Assembly: GCA_013042895.1 (NCBI GenBank)
Contig: JABDPD010000179.1
Coordinates: 1-6,276, forward strand
Source: Boseongicola sp.
GTDB taxonomy: Bacteria; Pseudomonadota; Alphaproteobacteria; Rhodobacterales; Rhodobacteraceae
Reading direction: 5' to 3'
DNA: 6,276 nt
The position numbers and the translations under genes are program-made. Below the pieces are notes generated by a model. That model did no database searches, was not told the origin of the DNA, and worked only from the letters and a program-made list of their open reading frames with translations. Numbering within the stretch: position 1 is the stretch's first letter; every line of letters starts with the position of its first letter. Below, one piece after another: positions 1 through 5,479 of the stretch.

Positions 1-170
1 CTGTTGGAGAAGGTGCTGAGTGGTATGAAAAAGCCGAGGCCCGAGGCGCCAAACGAAGTCTGATTGATCAAGAACTCCAGTCAATATTGAAGGCCGCCCC
101 GCCAGAGAAACGCAACCAAATAAGAAATGCGCTCAAGACCCGGGACAAATCACGCTACGATTGCCTATAA
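1..170 (+). CDS. C-terminal fragment of an unidentified protein (possible Sel1-like repeat end)
   Basis: This is an open frame that enters from the left edge (first complete codon at base 3) and ends with TAA at 168-170, leaving 55 residues. The fragment is hydrophilic and helix-prone, rich in Lys, Arg, Glu and Ala, and ends in Tyr-Asp-Cys-Leu. Near its start is a WYEKAEARGA stretch that resembles the WYxKAAxxG signature of Sel1/TPR-like repeats; this similarity is weak and judged by eye. Codon use differs from the genes to the right: it contains ATA twice, plus AGA, CTA and two CGA codons, which are scarce elsewhere in the window. It converges on the SpoIIAA-like gene, with 76 bp between the two stop codons. 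The function cannot be assigned. The lack of a visible start means it is only inferred to be coding, from its uninterrupted frame and plausible composition. Confidence 0.5.
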   Translation, partial: VGEGAEWYEKAEARGAKRSLIDQELQSILKAAPPEKRNQIRNALKTRDKSRYDCL

Positions 171-196
171 CCAATTGGACCGTGAGGTTTAGGGAT

Positions 197-222
197 TGGC
201 CGCTTTGTCCGCAAAGCGGTCA
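197..222. terminator. Strong hairpin between convergent genes, possible bidirectional terminator
   Basis: Bases 200-207 (CCGCTTTG) and 212-219 (CAAAGCGG) are perfect inverted repeats around a 4-base loop TCCG. The stem extends to 197-207/212-222 with one mismatched position (199/220) that would be a G-U pair in plus-strand RNA. It lies between the stop codons of two convergent genes (170 and 247), where a shared terminator is expected. No T-run follows the stem on either strand, so it is not a classical intrinsic terminator. It could instead be a transcript-end-stabilising hairpin or a copy of a dispersed palindromic repeat. Confidence 0.5.
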
Positions 223-246
223 TCTGCACGTGGTTACTCTGAAGGG

Positions 247-618
247 TTACGACTTCTCGATAAGCCATGCTCTCGCGTCGTCTTCTGCGTCAGGGGGGAA
301 GGTCTCGATAGTCAGGCCGGGGATCAGCATGCCTTCGATATCGGCGGCTCTGCGGAGCCACGCCTGATCTGCAACGACAGCGACTTTGCCGATTTTGGGC
401 AGGCTGGCGAATAGACGCGGAAGGTAGCCGAATTCGACGGCGATGGCTTGGAGCGCGGGGAATTCGAAGTCTTTGATGGTGTAGAGGAAGTCGGTTTTGT
501 CGGCGGCCTCGACAATGCGGAGGAAGCTCTCAAGGCCTTCTTTCATTTGCGCTTCGTCGATTTTTCCGCCGATGGTGAGGCGCACGAAGCCGTCTGCGTC
601 GCAATCCAGATTGAACAT
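247..618 (-). CDS. SpoIIAA-like / STAS-type small protein
   Basis: This encodes a 123-residue soluble protein with no signal peptide or membrane segment. Its character fits the SpoIIAA-like family (DUF3478, STAS/SEC14-type fold). The N-terminal strand pattern (FVRLTIGGKID, residues 11-21) is followed by a helix starting DEAQMKEGLE, a central strand (FLYTIKDFEF, 44-53), a helix with LPRLFASLPK, then the strand KVAVVAD (78-84) and a C-terminal segment ending in an ARAWL helix. The start at 618 is chosen because AGGAC sits seven bases upstream of the ATG. A longer reading from 687 would overlap the end of the upstream erpA-like gene by 31 bases and adds residues without family character. It lies 38 bp behind that gene on the same strand, so cotranscription is likely. 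Members of this family are poorly characterised and the exact role here is unknown. Confidence 0.75.
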   Translation of the reverse strand: MFNLDCDADGFVRLTIGGKIDEAQMKEGLESFLRIVEAADKTDFLYTIKDFEFPALQAIAVEFGYLPRLFASLPKIGKVAVVADQAWLRRAADIEGMLIPGLTIETFPPDAEDDARAWLIEKS

Positions 619-656
619 TGGGGCTGTCCTTTCGCTGTGGAGAGGGGCGCCTTTGG

Positions 657-989
657 TTACATCGAGAAACTGACCCCGCAGCCGCATGAACTTGAGGCGT
701 TGGGGTTTTCGATAGTGAAGCGTGCGCCGATCAGTTCTTCACTAAAATCAATCACGGCATTAGCGAGAAACGGCAGGGAAACTTCGTCAACAACGACCTT
801 CTGGCCATCGCCTTCAAGTATGGTGTCGCCGTCCGCAGGTAAGTCGAGGTCGATGTTGTATTGGAAACCAGAGCAGCCGCCGCCTTCCACCGCGACGCGC
901 AAGGCTTTTGGGGTCTCGGCTCCGGCGTTTATCTCGGCGAGGCGTTCGAAAGCGCGGGGTGTCACGCGGGGTGGGATGTTCAGTTCCAT
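657..989 (-). CDS. erpA: A-type iron-sulfur carrier / iron-sulfur cluster insertion protein (ErpA-like)
   Basis: This 110-residue protein belongs to the HesB/IscA/ErpA family of cytosolic A-type carriers, which receive Fe-S clusters from the Isc or Suf scaffold and hand them to apo-enzymes. All three family cysteines are present: Cys39 in the motif GGGCSGFQY, and Cys102 and Cys104 in the C-terminal SSCGCGVSF. The length is typical of the family. The opening (IPPRVTPRAFERLAEI) matches the usual N-terminal strand and helix. ATG at 987-989 is chosen because the protein starts where the family does; the ribosome site is only a weak purine run (AGAAAG) about nine bases upstream. It is divergent from dgt, and the SpoIIAA-like gene follows 38 bp downstream. 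Separating ErpA from IscA or SufA by sequence alone is uncertain; ErpA is the usual label for Rhodobacterales proteins like this one. Membership of the A-type carrier family is near certain. Confidence 0.88.
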   Translation of the reverse strand: MELNIPPRVTPRAFERLAEINAGAETPKALRVAVEGGGCSGFQYNIDLDLPADGDTILEGDGQKVVVDEVSLPFLANAVIDFSEELIGARFTIENPNASSSCGCGVSFSM

Positions 990-1019
990 GGAGGCGGTTT
1001 CTTTCTGTCGCTCAACATG

Positions 1020-1048
1020 AATATAAGGGGCGCATCAGAGGCGGACAA
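1020..1048 (-). promoter_or_regulatory. Candidate sigma70-type promoter for the erpA-like gene
   Basis: Read on the minus strand, a TTGTCC hexamer (1048-1043, four of six matches to the -35 consensus) is followed after exactly 17 bases by TATATT (1025-1020, five of six to -10). Transcription would start near 1012, giving a leader of about 20 bases before the ATG at 989. It is the only well-spaced pair I see in the 73-bp divergent gap. The assignment is by eye and has not been tested. Confidence 0.5.
1022..1027 (+). promoter_or_regulatory. Candidate -10 element for dgt
   Basis: TATAAG (five of six to TATAAT) lies 35 bases upstream of the dgt ATG. It overlaps the minus-strand -10 proposed for the erpA-like gene, so the two divergent promoters would share DNA. 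At the correct spacing upstream there is only TTCTTT, a poor -35, so this promoter would be weak or activator-dependent if it is real. Confidence 0.3.
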
Positions 1049-1062
1049 GACGCAGGCAGAAA

Positions 1063-2202
1063 ATGCGAGCGCCCTATGCATCAAACCCCGAGGACAGTCG
1101 GGGGCGGCTTTTCGTGGAAGAGGAAAGCGCATTCCGGTCGTGTTTTCAGCGCGATCGGGACAGGATCATCCATGCCAGCGCTTTTAGGCGGCTGAAGCAT
1201 AAGACCCAGGTGTTTATTGAGCACGAGGGGGATTATTTCCGCACCCGGCTGACGCATTCGATTGAGGTGGCGCAAGTGGCGCGCACGATTGCGGGAGCTT
1301 TGGGGCTAAACGCTGAGCTGACCGAGGCTGTGGCTTTGGCGCATGATCTTGGGCACACGCCGTTTGGCCATACGGGCGAGGATGCTTTGGGCGCGTTGAT
1401 GGCGCCTTATGGTGGGTTTGACCACAACGCGCAGGCCATTCGGATCGTGACGCATCTGGAGCGGCATTACGCGGATTTCGATGGGCTGAACCTGACTTGG
1501 GAGACACTAGAGGGGATTGCAAAGCACAATGGGCCTGTTGAGGGGGACGTGCCTTGGGCTTTGGCAGCGTGTCAGCGAGAGGTGGATTTGGAACTTGCGA
1601 CTTATGCGAGTGCAGAGGCTCAGGTGGCAGCGATTTCGGATGATGTGGCCTATAATCATCACGATTTGCATGATGGGCTGCGGGCTGAATTGTTTTCGAC
1701 GGACGAGTTGGCCGAACTGCCGATTCTGGATCGGTGTTTTGCCTTGGTAGACGAGGCCTATCCTGGCCTCAATTATTACCGGCGGCGGCATGAGGCTTTG
1801 CGGCGGTTTTTCGGAATTTTGGTTGAGGACGTAATTGCGGTCGCGCGGCAGTCCTTGTTGGAGATAGGACCGAAGTCGGCAGAGGATATCCGACGGGCCG
1901 GGTTTCAGATAATTCGGTTTTCACCTGAGGTTTTCGTGGACTTGAAAGTCATCCGTGCGTTTTTGTTTGAGCGTATGTACCGAGCTCCCTCGGTGGTGGC
2001 GATGCGGGTGGAAGTGACGAAGGTCGTGGAAGAGTTGTTTCCGTTCTTCATGGCGCATCCAGATCAGTTACCGAAGCAGTGGAGGAAGGACGTGGAAGAG
2101 GCGTCTGGCGAGGTTGAGCTGGCACGGTTGGTGTCGGATTACATCGCGGGCATGACGGATCGTTTCGCGATCCAATGCCATGAGCGGTTTGTCGGCATAT
2201 AG
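1063..2202 (+). CDS. dgt: Deoxyguanosinetriphosphate triphosphohydrolase-like protein (HD-domain dNTPase)
   Basis: This 379-residue cytosolic HD-superfamily enzyme is expected to cleave dNTPs to the deoxynucleoside and tripolyphosphate, limiting dNTP pools. The N-terminal block RDRDRIIHASAFRRLKHKTQ (30-49) is the dGTPase family signature. The metal-site residues of the HD fold are visible: His65 in RLTHSIEVAQ, His94-Asp95 in LAHDLGHTPFGH, and the Asp pair 193-194 in ISDDVAYNHHD. The length and the absence of an insertion fit the shorter dGTPase-like (type 2) group rather than the roughly 500-residue E. coli Dgt. ATG at 1063 gives the usual family N-terminus (MRAPYASNPEDSRGR) and has AGG six bases upstream. 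It is divergent from the erpA-like gene. A methyltransferase follows after 61 bp with no clear terminator between them. The substrate range (dGTP only or several dNTPs) cannot be read from sequence. Confidence 0.93.
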   Translation: MRAPYASNPEDSRGRLFVEEESAFRSCFQRDRDRIIHASAFRRLKHKTQVFIEHEGDYFRTRLTHSIEVAQVARTIAGALGLNAELTEAVALAHDLGHTPFGHTGEDALGALMAPYGGFDHNAQAIRIVTHLERHYADFDGLNLTWETLEGIAKHNGPVEGDVPWALAACQREVDLELATYASAEAQVAAISDDVAYNHHDLHDGLRAELFSTDELAELPILDRCFALVDEAYPGLNYYRRRHEALRRFFGILVEDVIAVARQSLLEIGPKSAEDIRRAGFQIIRFSPEVFVDLKVIRAFLFERMYRAPSVVAMRVEVTKVVEELFPFFMAHPDQLPKQWRKDVEEASGEVELARLVSDYIAGMTDRFAIQCHERFVGI

Positions 2203-2263
2203 CAACGGATTGTTAAGTATGTGCAGCTAGGCAGGTGTCATTGCGGTTTTTGAGCTGGATGAC

Positions 2264-3061
2264 ATGGGCAAGGCAGAGCAGATATTACCGGCAGCGGTTG
2301 ATCATCATGGGTTTCAGATTCCACGACATTTGGCGTGGCGCACGGGACGCCTGGACCGATTTCGCGAGGTGTCGGATGAGCACATCACACATTTGCAAAC
2401 ATATGCCGGGTTGGCGGACGCGCGGCACGTGGTTGAGATTGGCTGCGGTGTGGGGCGGGATGCTATTCCGCTGATGCATATTCTGCCGAGAGACGGCAGT
2501 TATCTGGGGATTGATATCATTCCAGGTTCCATCGAATGGGCACGTGCGAATGTGTCGGCCCATTCACCGCATTTCAGGTTTGTGCATTTTGACGTGGCGG
2601 ATCAGCAGCACAATCCCGGCGGAGCGAACGCTATGGAGTGCTATAAAATCCCGTGCCGCGATGGCTCGCAGGATCTGATATTTCTCTATTCGGTGTTTAC
2701 GCACATGTTTCCGGACGATGTGGCGCGGTATCTGTCGGAGTTTGCGCGAGTCTTGCGACCTGGTGGCCGCGTTCTAGCTTCGATGTTCACAATGGAGCGT
2801 GGTCTGATTTCGTACCTGAAGGCGATCGGGGGCGGCGGCTTGCGGTCGTTGACTTTTTCGCACGAGGTAGAAGACGGCTTCTTTCACAATGATCCAGAAG
2901 TTGTGCCGGGGGCGACGGCCTATTCGCTGGATCGGCTCGGGGCGATGGCGGTCAAAGCCGGATTGGTGCCGGAGCGGTTTGTGCGCGGGTCGTGGCGCAA
3001 GGACGGGGAATTTGATGTGAACGGGCAGGATTTGGTCGTGCTGCGTAAACCTGCGTTTTGA
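2264..3061 (+). CDS. Class I SAM-dependent methyltransferase, substrate unknown
   Basis: This 265-residue soluble protein has a Rossmann-fold methyltransferase core in the middle. Motif I is VVEIGCGVG (56-64), the glycine-rich SAM loop. The acidic residue that binds the SAM ribose is Asp84 in LGIDI, followed by PGSIEWARANV. FDVAD (109-113) sits at the adenine pocket. DLIFLYSVFTHM (137-148) and VLRPGGRVLASMF (163-175) form the later strands typical of Methyltransf_11/25-type enzymes. The N-terminal 50 residues and the C-terminal third (about 190-265) are the variable parts that would set substrate choice. ATG 2264 is the first ATG after the in-frame stop at 2228-2230, and the next internal ATG lies inside the domain, so the start is fairly secure despite a weak ribosome site (GAG ten bases upstream). 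It may be read through from dgt. It ends 6 bp from the stop of the opposing GNAT gene. Small-molecule or sugar/lipid methylation are guesses only. Confidence 0.85.
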   Translation: MGKAEQILPAAVDHHGFQIPRHLAWRTGRLDRFREVSDEHITHLQTYAGLADARHVVEIGCGVGRDAIPLMHILPRDGSYLGIDIIPGSIEWARANVSAHSPHFRFVHFDVADQQHNPGGANAMECYKIPCRDGSQDLIFLYSVFTHMFPDDVARYLSEFARVLRPGGRVLASMFTMERGLISYLKAIGGGGLRSLTFSHEVEDGFFHNDPEVVPGATAYSLDRLGAMAVKAGLVPERFVRGSWRKDGEFDVNGQDLVVLRKPAF

Positions 3062-3067
3062 TACGGT

Positions 3068-3571
3068 CTAGAGTTTCAGTCGCAGGAAAACCAGATGGGG
3101 CGCGTATTCCAGCGGATTGGCGTTTTCGGGGTATCGGTCGATGTACTGGAAGCCTGACTTTTCATAGAGGTTCAACATCGGCCGGTTGCCAATAACGGTG
3201 TCGGCGAAAATCCATTCCAATTCCATGCGACGCGCTTCGGCGATGCGTTCTTCAAAAAGCGCGCGACCAAGACCCTTGCCGCGCTGACTTGGGGCGACGA
3301 ACATGCGCTTCATTTCGCCGGCGTCTTCACGGATACGGCGCAGGCTGCCACAGCCGACCAGTGTATTGCCCTCATCATATGCAACAACGAGACGGTTTCG
3401 CGGCGGGAGCAGATGGCTTGGGTCTGCGAGCGTTTCGTCGGCCATTTGAATTGGGTCGATTTTGATGCCGCTCTCGGCTTCAAACGTGGGTAGAATTCCA
3501 GTGAGATAGGCGATCAACAGATCGCGGTAGCCCTCAGGGATGGTTTCGACAAATTCAAGGCGCTGTGTCAT
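3068..3571 (-). CDS. GNAT-family N-acetyltransferase
   Basis: This 167-residue protein is expected to transfer an acetyl group from acetyl-CoA to an amine; the substrate is unknown. The acetyl-CoA-binding region is clear: strand EMKRMFVAP (86-94) is followed by motif A, QRGKGLGRAL (96-105, the Q/RxxGxG pyrophosphate loop), and its helix. The later block IGNRPMLNLYEKSGFQYIDRY (127-147) is the usual motif B region with the LYEKxGF signature. The ATG at 3569-3571 is preferred over a GTG at 3610 because MTQRLEFVETIPEGY begins like a domain, whereas the extra 13 residues are basic and lack family character. No Shine-Dalgarno is visible before either start, so a leaderless transcript is possible. 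It converges on the methyltransferase and is divergent from argS, so it has its own promoter. It has no obvious functional tie to either neighbour. Confidence 0.85.
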   Translation of the reverse strand: MTQRLEFVETIPEGYRDLLIAYLTGILPTFEAESGIKIDPIQMADETLADPSHLLPPRNRLVVAYDEGNTLVGCGSLRRIREDAGEMKRMFVAPSQRGKGLGRALFEERIAEARRMELEWIFADTVIGNRPMLNLYEKSGFQYIDRYPENANPLEYAPHLVFLRLKL

Positions 3572-3577
3572 GATAGG

Positions 3578-3606
3578 ATCGTGGCGTTTGCGCGGATGCA
3601 AGTCAA
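3578..3606 (-). promoter_or_regulatory. Candidate promoter for the GNAT gene
   Basis: On the minus strand TTGACT (3606-3601, five of six to the -35 consensus) is followed after 17 bases by CACGAT (3583-3578, a weak -10 with three of six). Initiation would fall within a few bases of the ATG at 3571, which agrees with the missing ribosome-binding site. The -35 is persuasive and the -10 is not. Confidence 0.35.
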
Positions 3607-3620
3607 ACACTCGCGCGCCG

Positions 3621-3648
3621 TTGACGCGCCCTTTCTAGGTGGTAAACC
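3621..3648 (+). promoter_or_regulatory. Candidate promoter for argS
   Basis: TTGACG (3621-3626, five of six to the -35 consensus) is followed after 16 bases by TAAACC (3643-3648), a poor -10 with three of six matches. A strong TTGAC -35 with a degenerate -10 is common in GC-rich alphaproteobacteria. Transcription would start around 3655, about 20 bases before the argS ATG. Confidence 0.4.
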
Positions 3649-3674
3649 GCGAAGCGAATTCCAAAGGCAGTTAC

Positions 3675-5399
3675 ATGAACATTTTCGCTGAAATCCGCAC
3701 GTCTGTGATCGAAACACTGGATGCCATGGTGGCCGATGGAGACCTTCCGTCCGGGCTGTCGTGGGGCAACGTTGCAGTTGAGCCTCCGCGCGATGCGGGC
3801 CACGGCGATATGGCGACGAACGCGGCAATGGTGCTGGCCAAGGGGGCGGGCAAACCGCCGCGCATGATTGCTGAAAACCTGGCGGAACGGCTGACGACCG
3901 ACACGCGCATTGCTGTTGCGGAAGTCGCGGGGCCGGGGTTTTTGAACCTGCGGCTGCACCCGGATGTCTGGCACGACGTTGTGGCCGAAGCGATCGATTC
4001 CGGTTCGGTGTTCGGACACTCGGGGATGGGCGCGGGCGTTAAGGTTAACGTGGAATATGTGAGCGCGAACCCGACAGGACCATTGCATGTTGGCCATACC
4101 CGGGGCGCTGTTTTCGGCGATGCGCTGGCGTCATTGCTGGCGTTTGCGGGCTATGACGTGACGCGGGAATATTACATCAACGATGGTGGCGCGCAGGTCG
4201 ATGTACTGGCGCGTTCGGCCTTTGAGCGATACCGGGAGGCGCACGGGCTTTCGCCAGAGATCGCCGAAGGGCTTTATCCAGGCGACTATTTGGTGCCGGT
4301 GGGTGAGGCGCTCAAGGCGGAGTTTGGCGACAAGTTTCTTGATCAGCCGGAAGAGGTCTGGCTGGAGACTGTTCGCGAGTTTTCAACCAACGCGATGATG
4401 GACTTGATCCGTGCAGATTTGGGCTCGCTGGGCGTGAAGATGGATCACTTCTTCAGTGAGAAGTCACTTTATGGCTCGGGGCTGATTGAGAAAGCGATTG
4501 CTGATCTGAAGAGCAAGGATCTGATTTACAAAGGAACGCTGGAGCCGCCGAAGGGCAAAATGCCGGAAGACTGGGAACCGCGTGAGCAGACGTTGTTCCG
4601 CTCGACCGCGCACGGGGATGATGTGGACCGTCCGATTATGAAGTCTGATGGCACTTGGACGTACTTCGCCCCGGACATTGCGTATCATTGGGACAAGATT
4701 GACCGTGGATTTGACGAACTGATTGACATTTTTGGTGCGGACCATGGTGGATATGTGAAGCGGATGAACGCGGCTGTTTCGGCATTGTCGGATGGGCGAG
4801 TGCCGCTGGATGTGAAGCTGACGCAACTTGTTAAGCTTTATAAGGACGGCGAGCCGTTCAAGATGTCTAAGCGGGCGGGAACGTTTGTGACCTTACGCGA
4901 TGTTGTGGAGCAGGTGGGGCCGGATGTTGCGCGCTTTGTAATGCTGACACGCAAGAACGACGCGCCGCTGGATTTTGATTTTGCCAAGGCCGTTGAGCAG
5001 TCGAAAGAAAACCCGGTGTTTTACGTGCAGTATGCGCATGCACGGATCCGCTCGGTGATGCGCAAGGCGGAAGAAATGGGATTGGAGTATTCGGATAATG
5101 CCAAGTTGGAAGACGAGGCAGAGTTCCGGGTTGCTATGAAGATCGCCGAATGGCCACGTCTAGTGGAGATTGCAGCGCGCAATCACGAGCCTCACCGGGT
5201 GGCTTTTTATCTTTATGAACTGGCGCAGGAGTTTCACGCGCTTTGGAACCGGGGCAATGATCGGCCCGAGTTGAGGTTCCTGCACGAGGGCGATAGCGCG
5301 GCCACTGCGGCGAAAATCGCTCTGCCTCGTGCCGTAGCCGTTGTTATTTCAACAGGATTAGGTATTCTGGGCGTGACTCCTGTCGAAGAGATGCGCTGA
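3675..5399 (+). CDS. argS: Arginyl-tRNA synthetase
   Basis: This 574-residue class I aminoacyl-tRNA synthetase attaches arginine to tRNA-Arg in the cytosol and is essential for translation. The domains run in family order: the N-terminal tRNA-contact domain (about 1-110), the catalytic Rossmann core with [16 protein letters not shown] (126-141) carrying the HIGH motif as HVGH, then [11 protein letters not shown] (165-175). The KMSKS-equivalent loop is KMSKR (396-400) in [13 protein letters not shown]. The DALR-type anticodon-binding helical domain follows (about 450-574), including [12 protein letters not shown] and the C-terminal [12 protein letters not shown]. Total length is close to the usual bacterial 570-580. 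The start at ATG 3675 has AAGG seven bases upstream; a GTG at 3639 would add 12 non-conserved residues and is rejected. It is divergent from the GNAT gene. A SPOR-domain gene follows after 80 bp. The identification is secure. Confidence 0.97.
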   Translation: MNIFAEIRTSVIETLDAMVADGDLPSGLSWGNVAVEPPRDAGHGDMATNAAMVLAKGAGKPPRMIAENLAERLTTDTRIAVAEVAGPGFLNLRLHPDVWHDVVAEAIDSGSVFGHSGMGAGVKVNVEYVSANPTGPLHVGHTRGAVFGDALASLLAFAGYDVTREYYINDGGAQVDVLARSAFERYREAHGLSPEIAEGLYPGDYLVPVGEALKAEFGDKFLDQPEEVWLETVREFSTNAMMDLIRADLGSLGVKMDHFFSEKSLYGSGLIEKAIADLKSKDLIYKGTLEPPKGKMPEDWEPREQTLFRSTAHGDDVDRPIMKSDGTWTYFAPDIAYHWDKIDRGFDELIDIFGADHGGYVKRMNAAVSALSDGRVPLDVKLTQLVKLYKDGEPFKMSKRAGTFVTLRDVVEQVGPDVARFVMLTRKNDAPLDFDFAKAVEQSKENPVFYVQYAHARIRSVMRKAEEMGLEYSDNAKLEDEAEFRVAMKIAEWPRLVEIAARNHEPHRVAFYLYELAQEFHALWNRGNDRPELRFLHEGDSAATAAKIALPRAVAVVISTGLGILGVTPVEEMR

Positions 5400-5479
5400 C
5401 AAAGGCGCGCCGCGGCTTGAGTCTCGAGAGCAGTTTTAAGCACGTCGGATCAACCGGCGGCTACAGTGAGGCAAAGATA

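Noticed and set aside
619..687. N-terminal extension of the SpoIIAA-like protein to 687
   Set aside because: It would overlap the 3' end of the upstream erpA-like gene and lacks a better ribosome site; AGGAC seven bases before the ATG at 618 fits much better.
448..1020. A 190-residue plus-strand open frame opposite the erpA-like and SpoIIAA-like genes
   Set aside because: It lies antisense to two recognisable genes, its protein has no domain character, and its length is explained by the codon structure of the opposite strand.
2235..2474. A 79-residue plus-strand frame starting with GTG across the start of the methyltransferase
   Set aside because: It overlaps the methyltransferase in another frame. 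Its sequence is Trp/Arg/Cys-rich shadow composition, while the methyltransferase frame carries clear SAM motifs.
3603..4097. A 164-residue minus-strand frame opposite the start of argS
   Set aside because: It is antisense to the conserved ArgS N-terminal and catalytic regions, and it is rich in His/Arg/Gln as expected from a shadow frame.
4860..4874. KMSKR instead of KMSKS in ArgS as a possible defect
   Set aside because: Arginyl-tRNA synthetases commonly have a relaxed KMSKS motif, and the lysines needed are present, so this is normal family variation.
5400..5479. Possible promoter or terminator in the argS-SPOR gap
   Set aside because: TTGAGT at 5416-5421 has no acceptable -10 at normal spacing and no stem followed by T residues is visible. 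Simple readthrough from argS explains expression.
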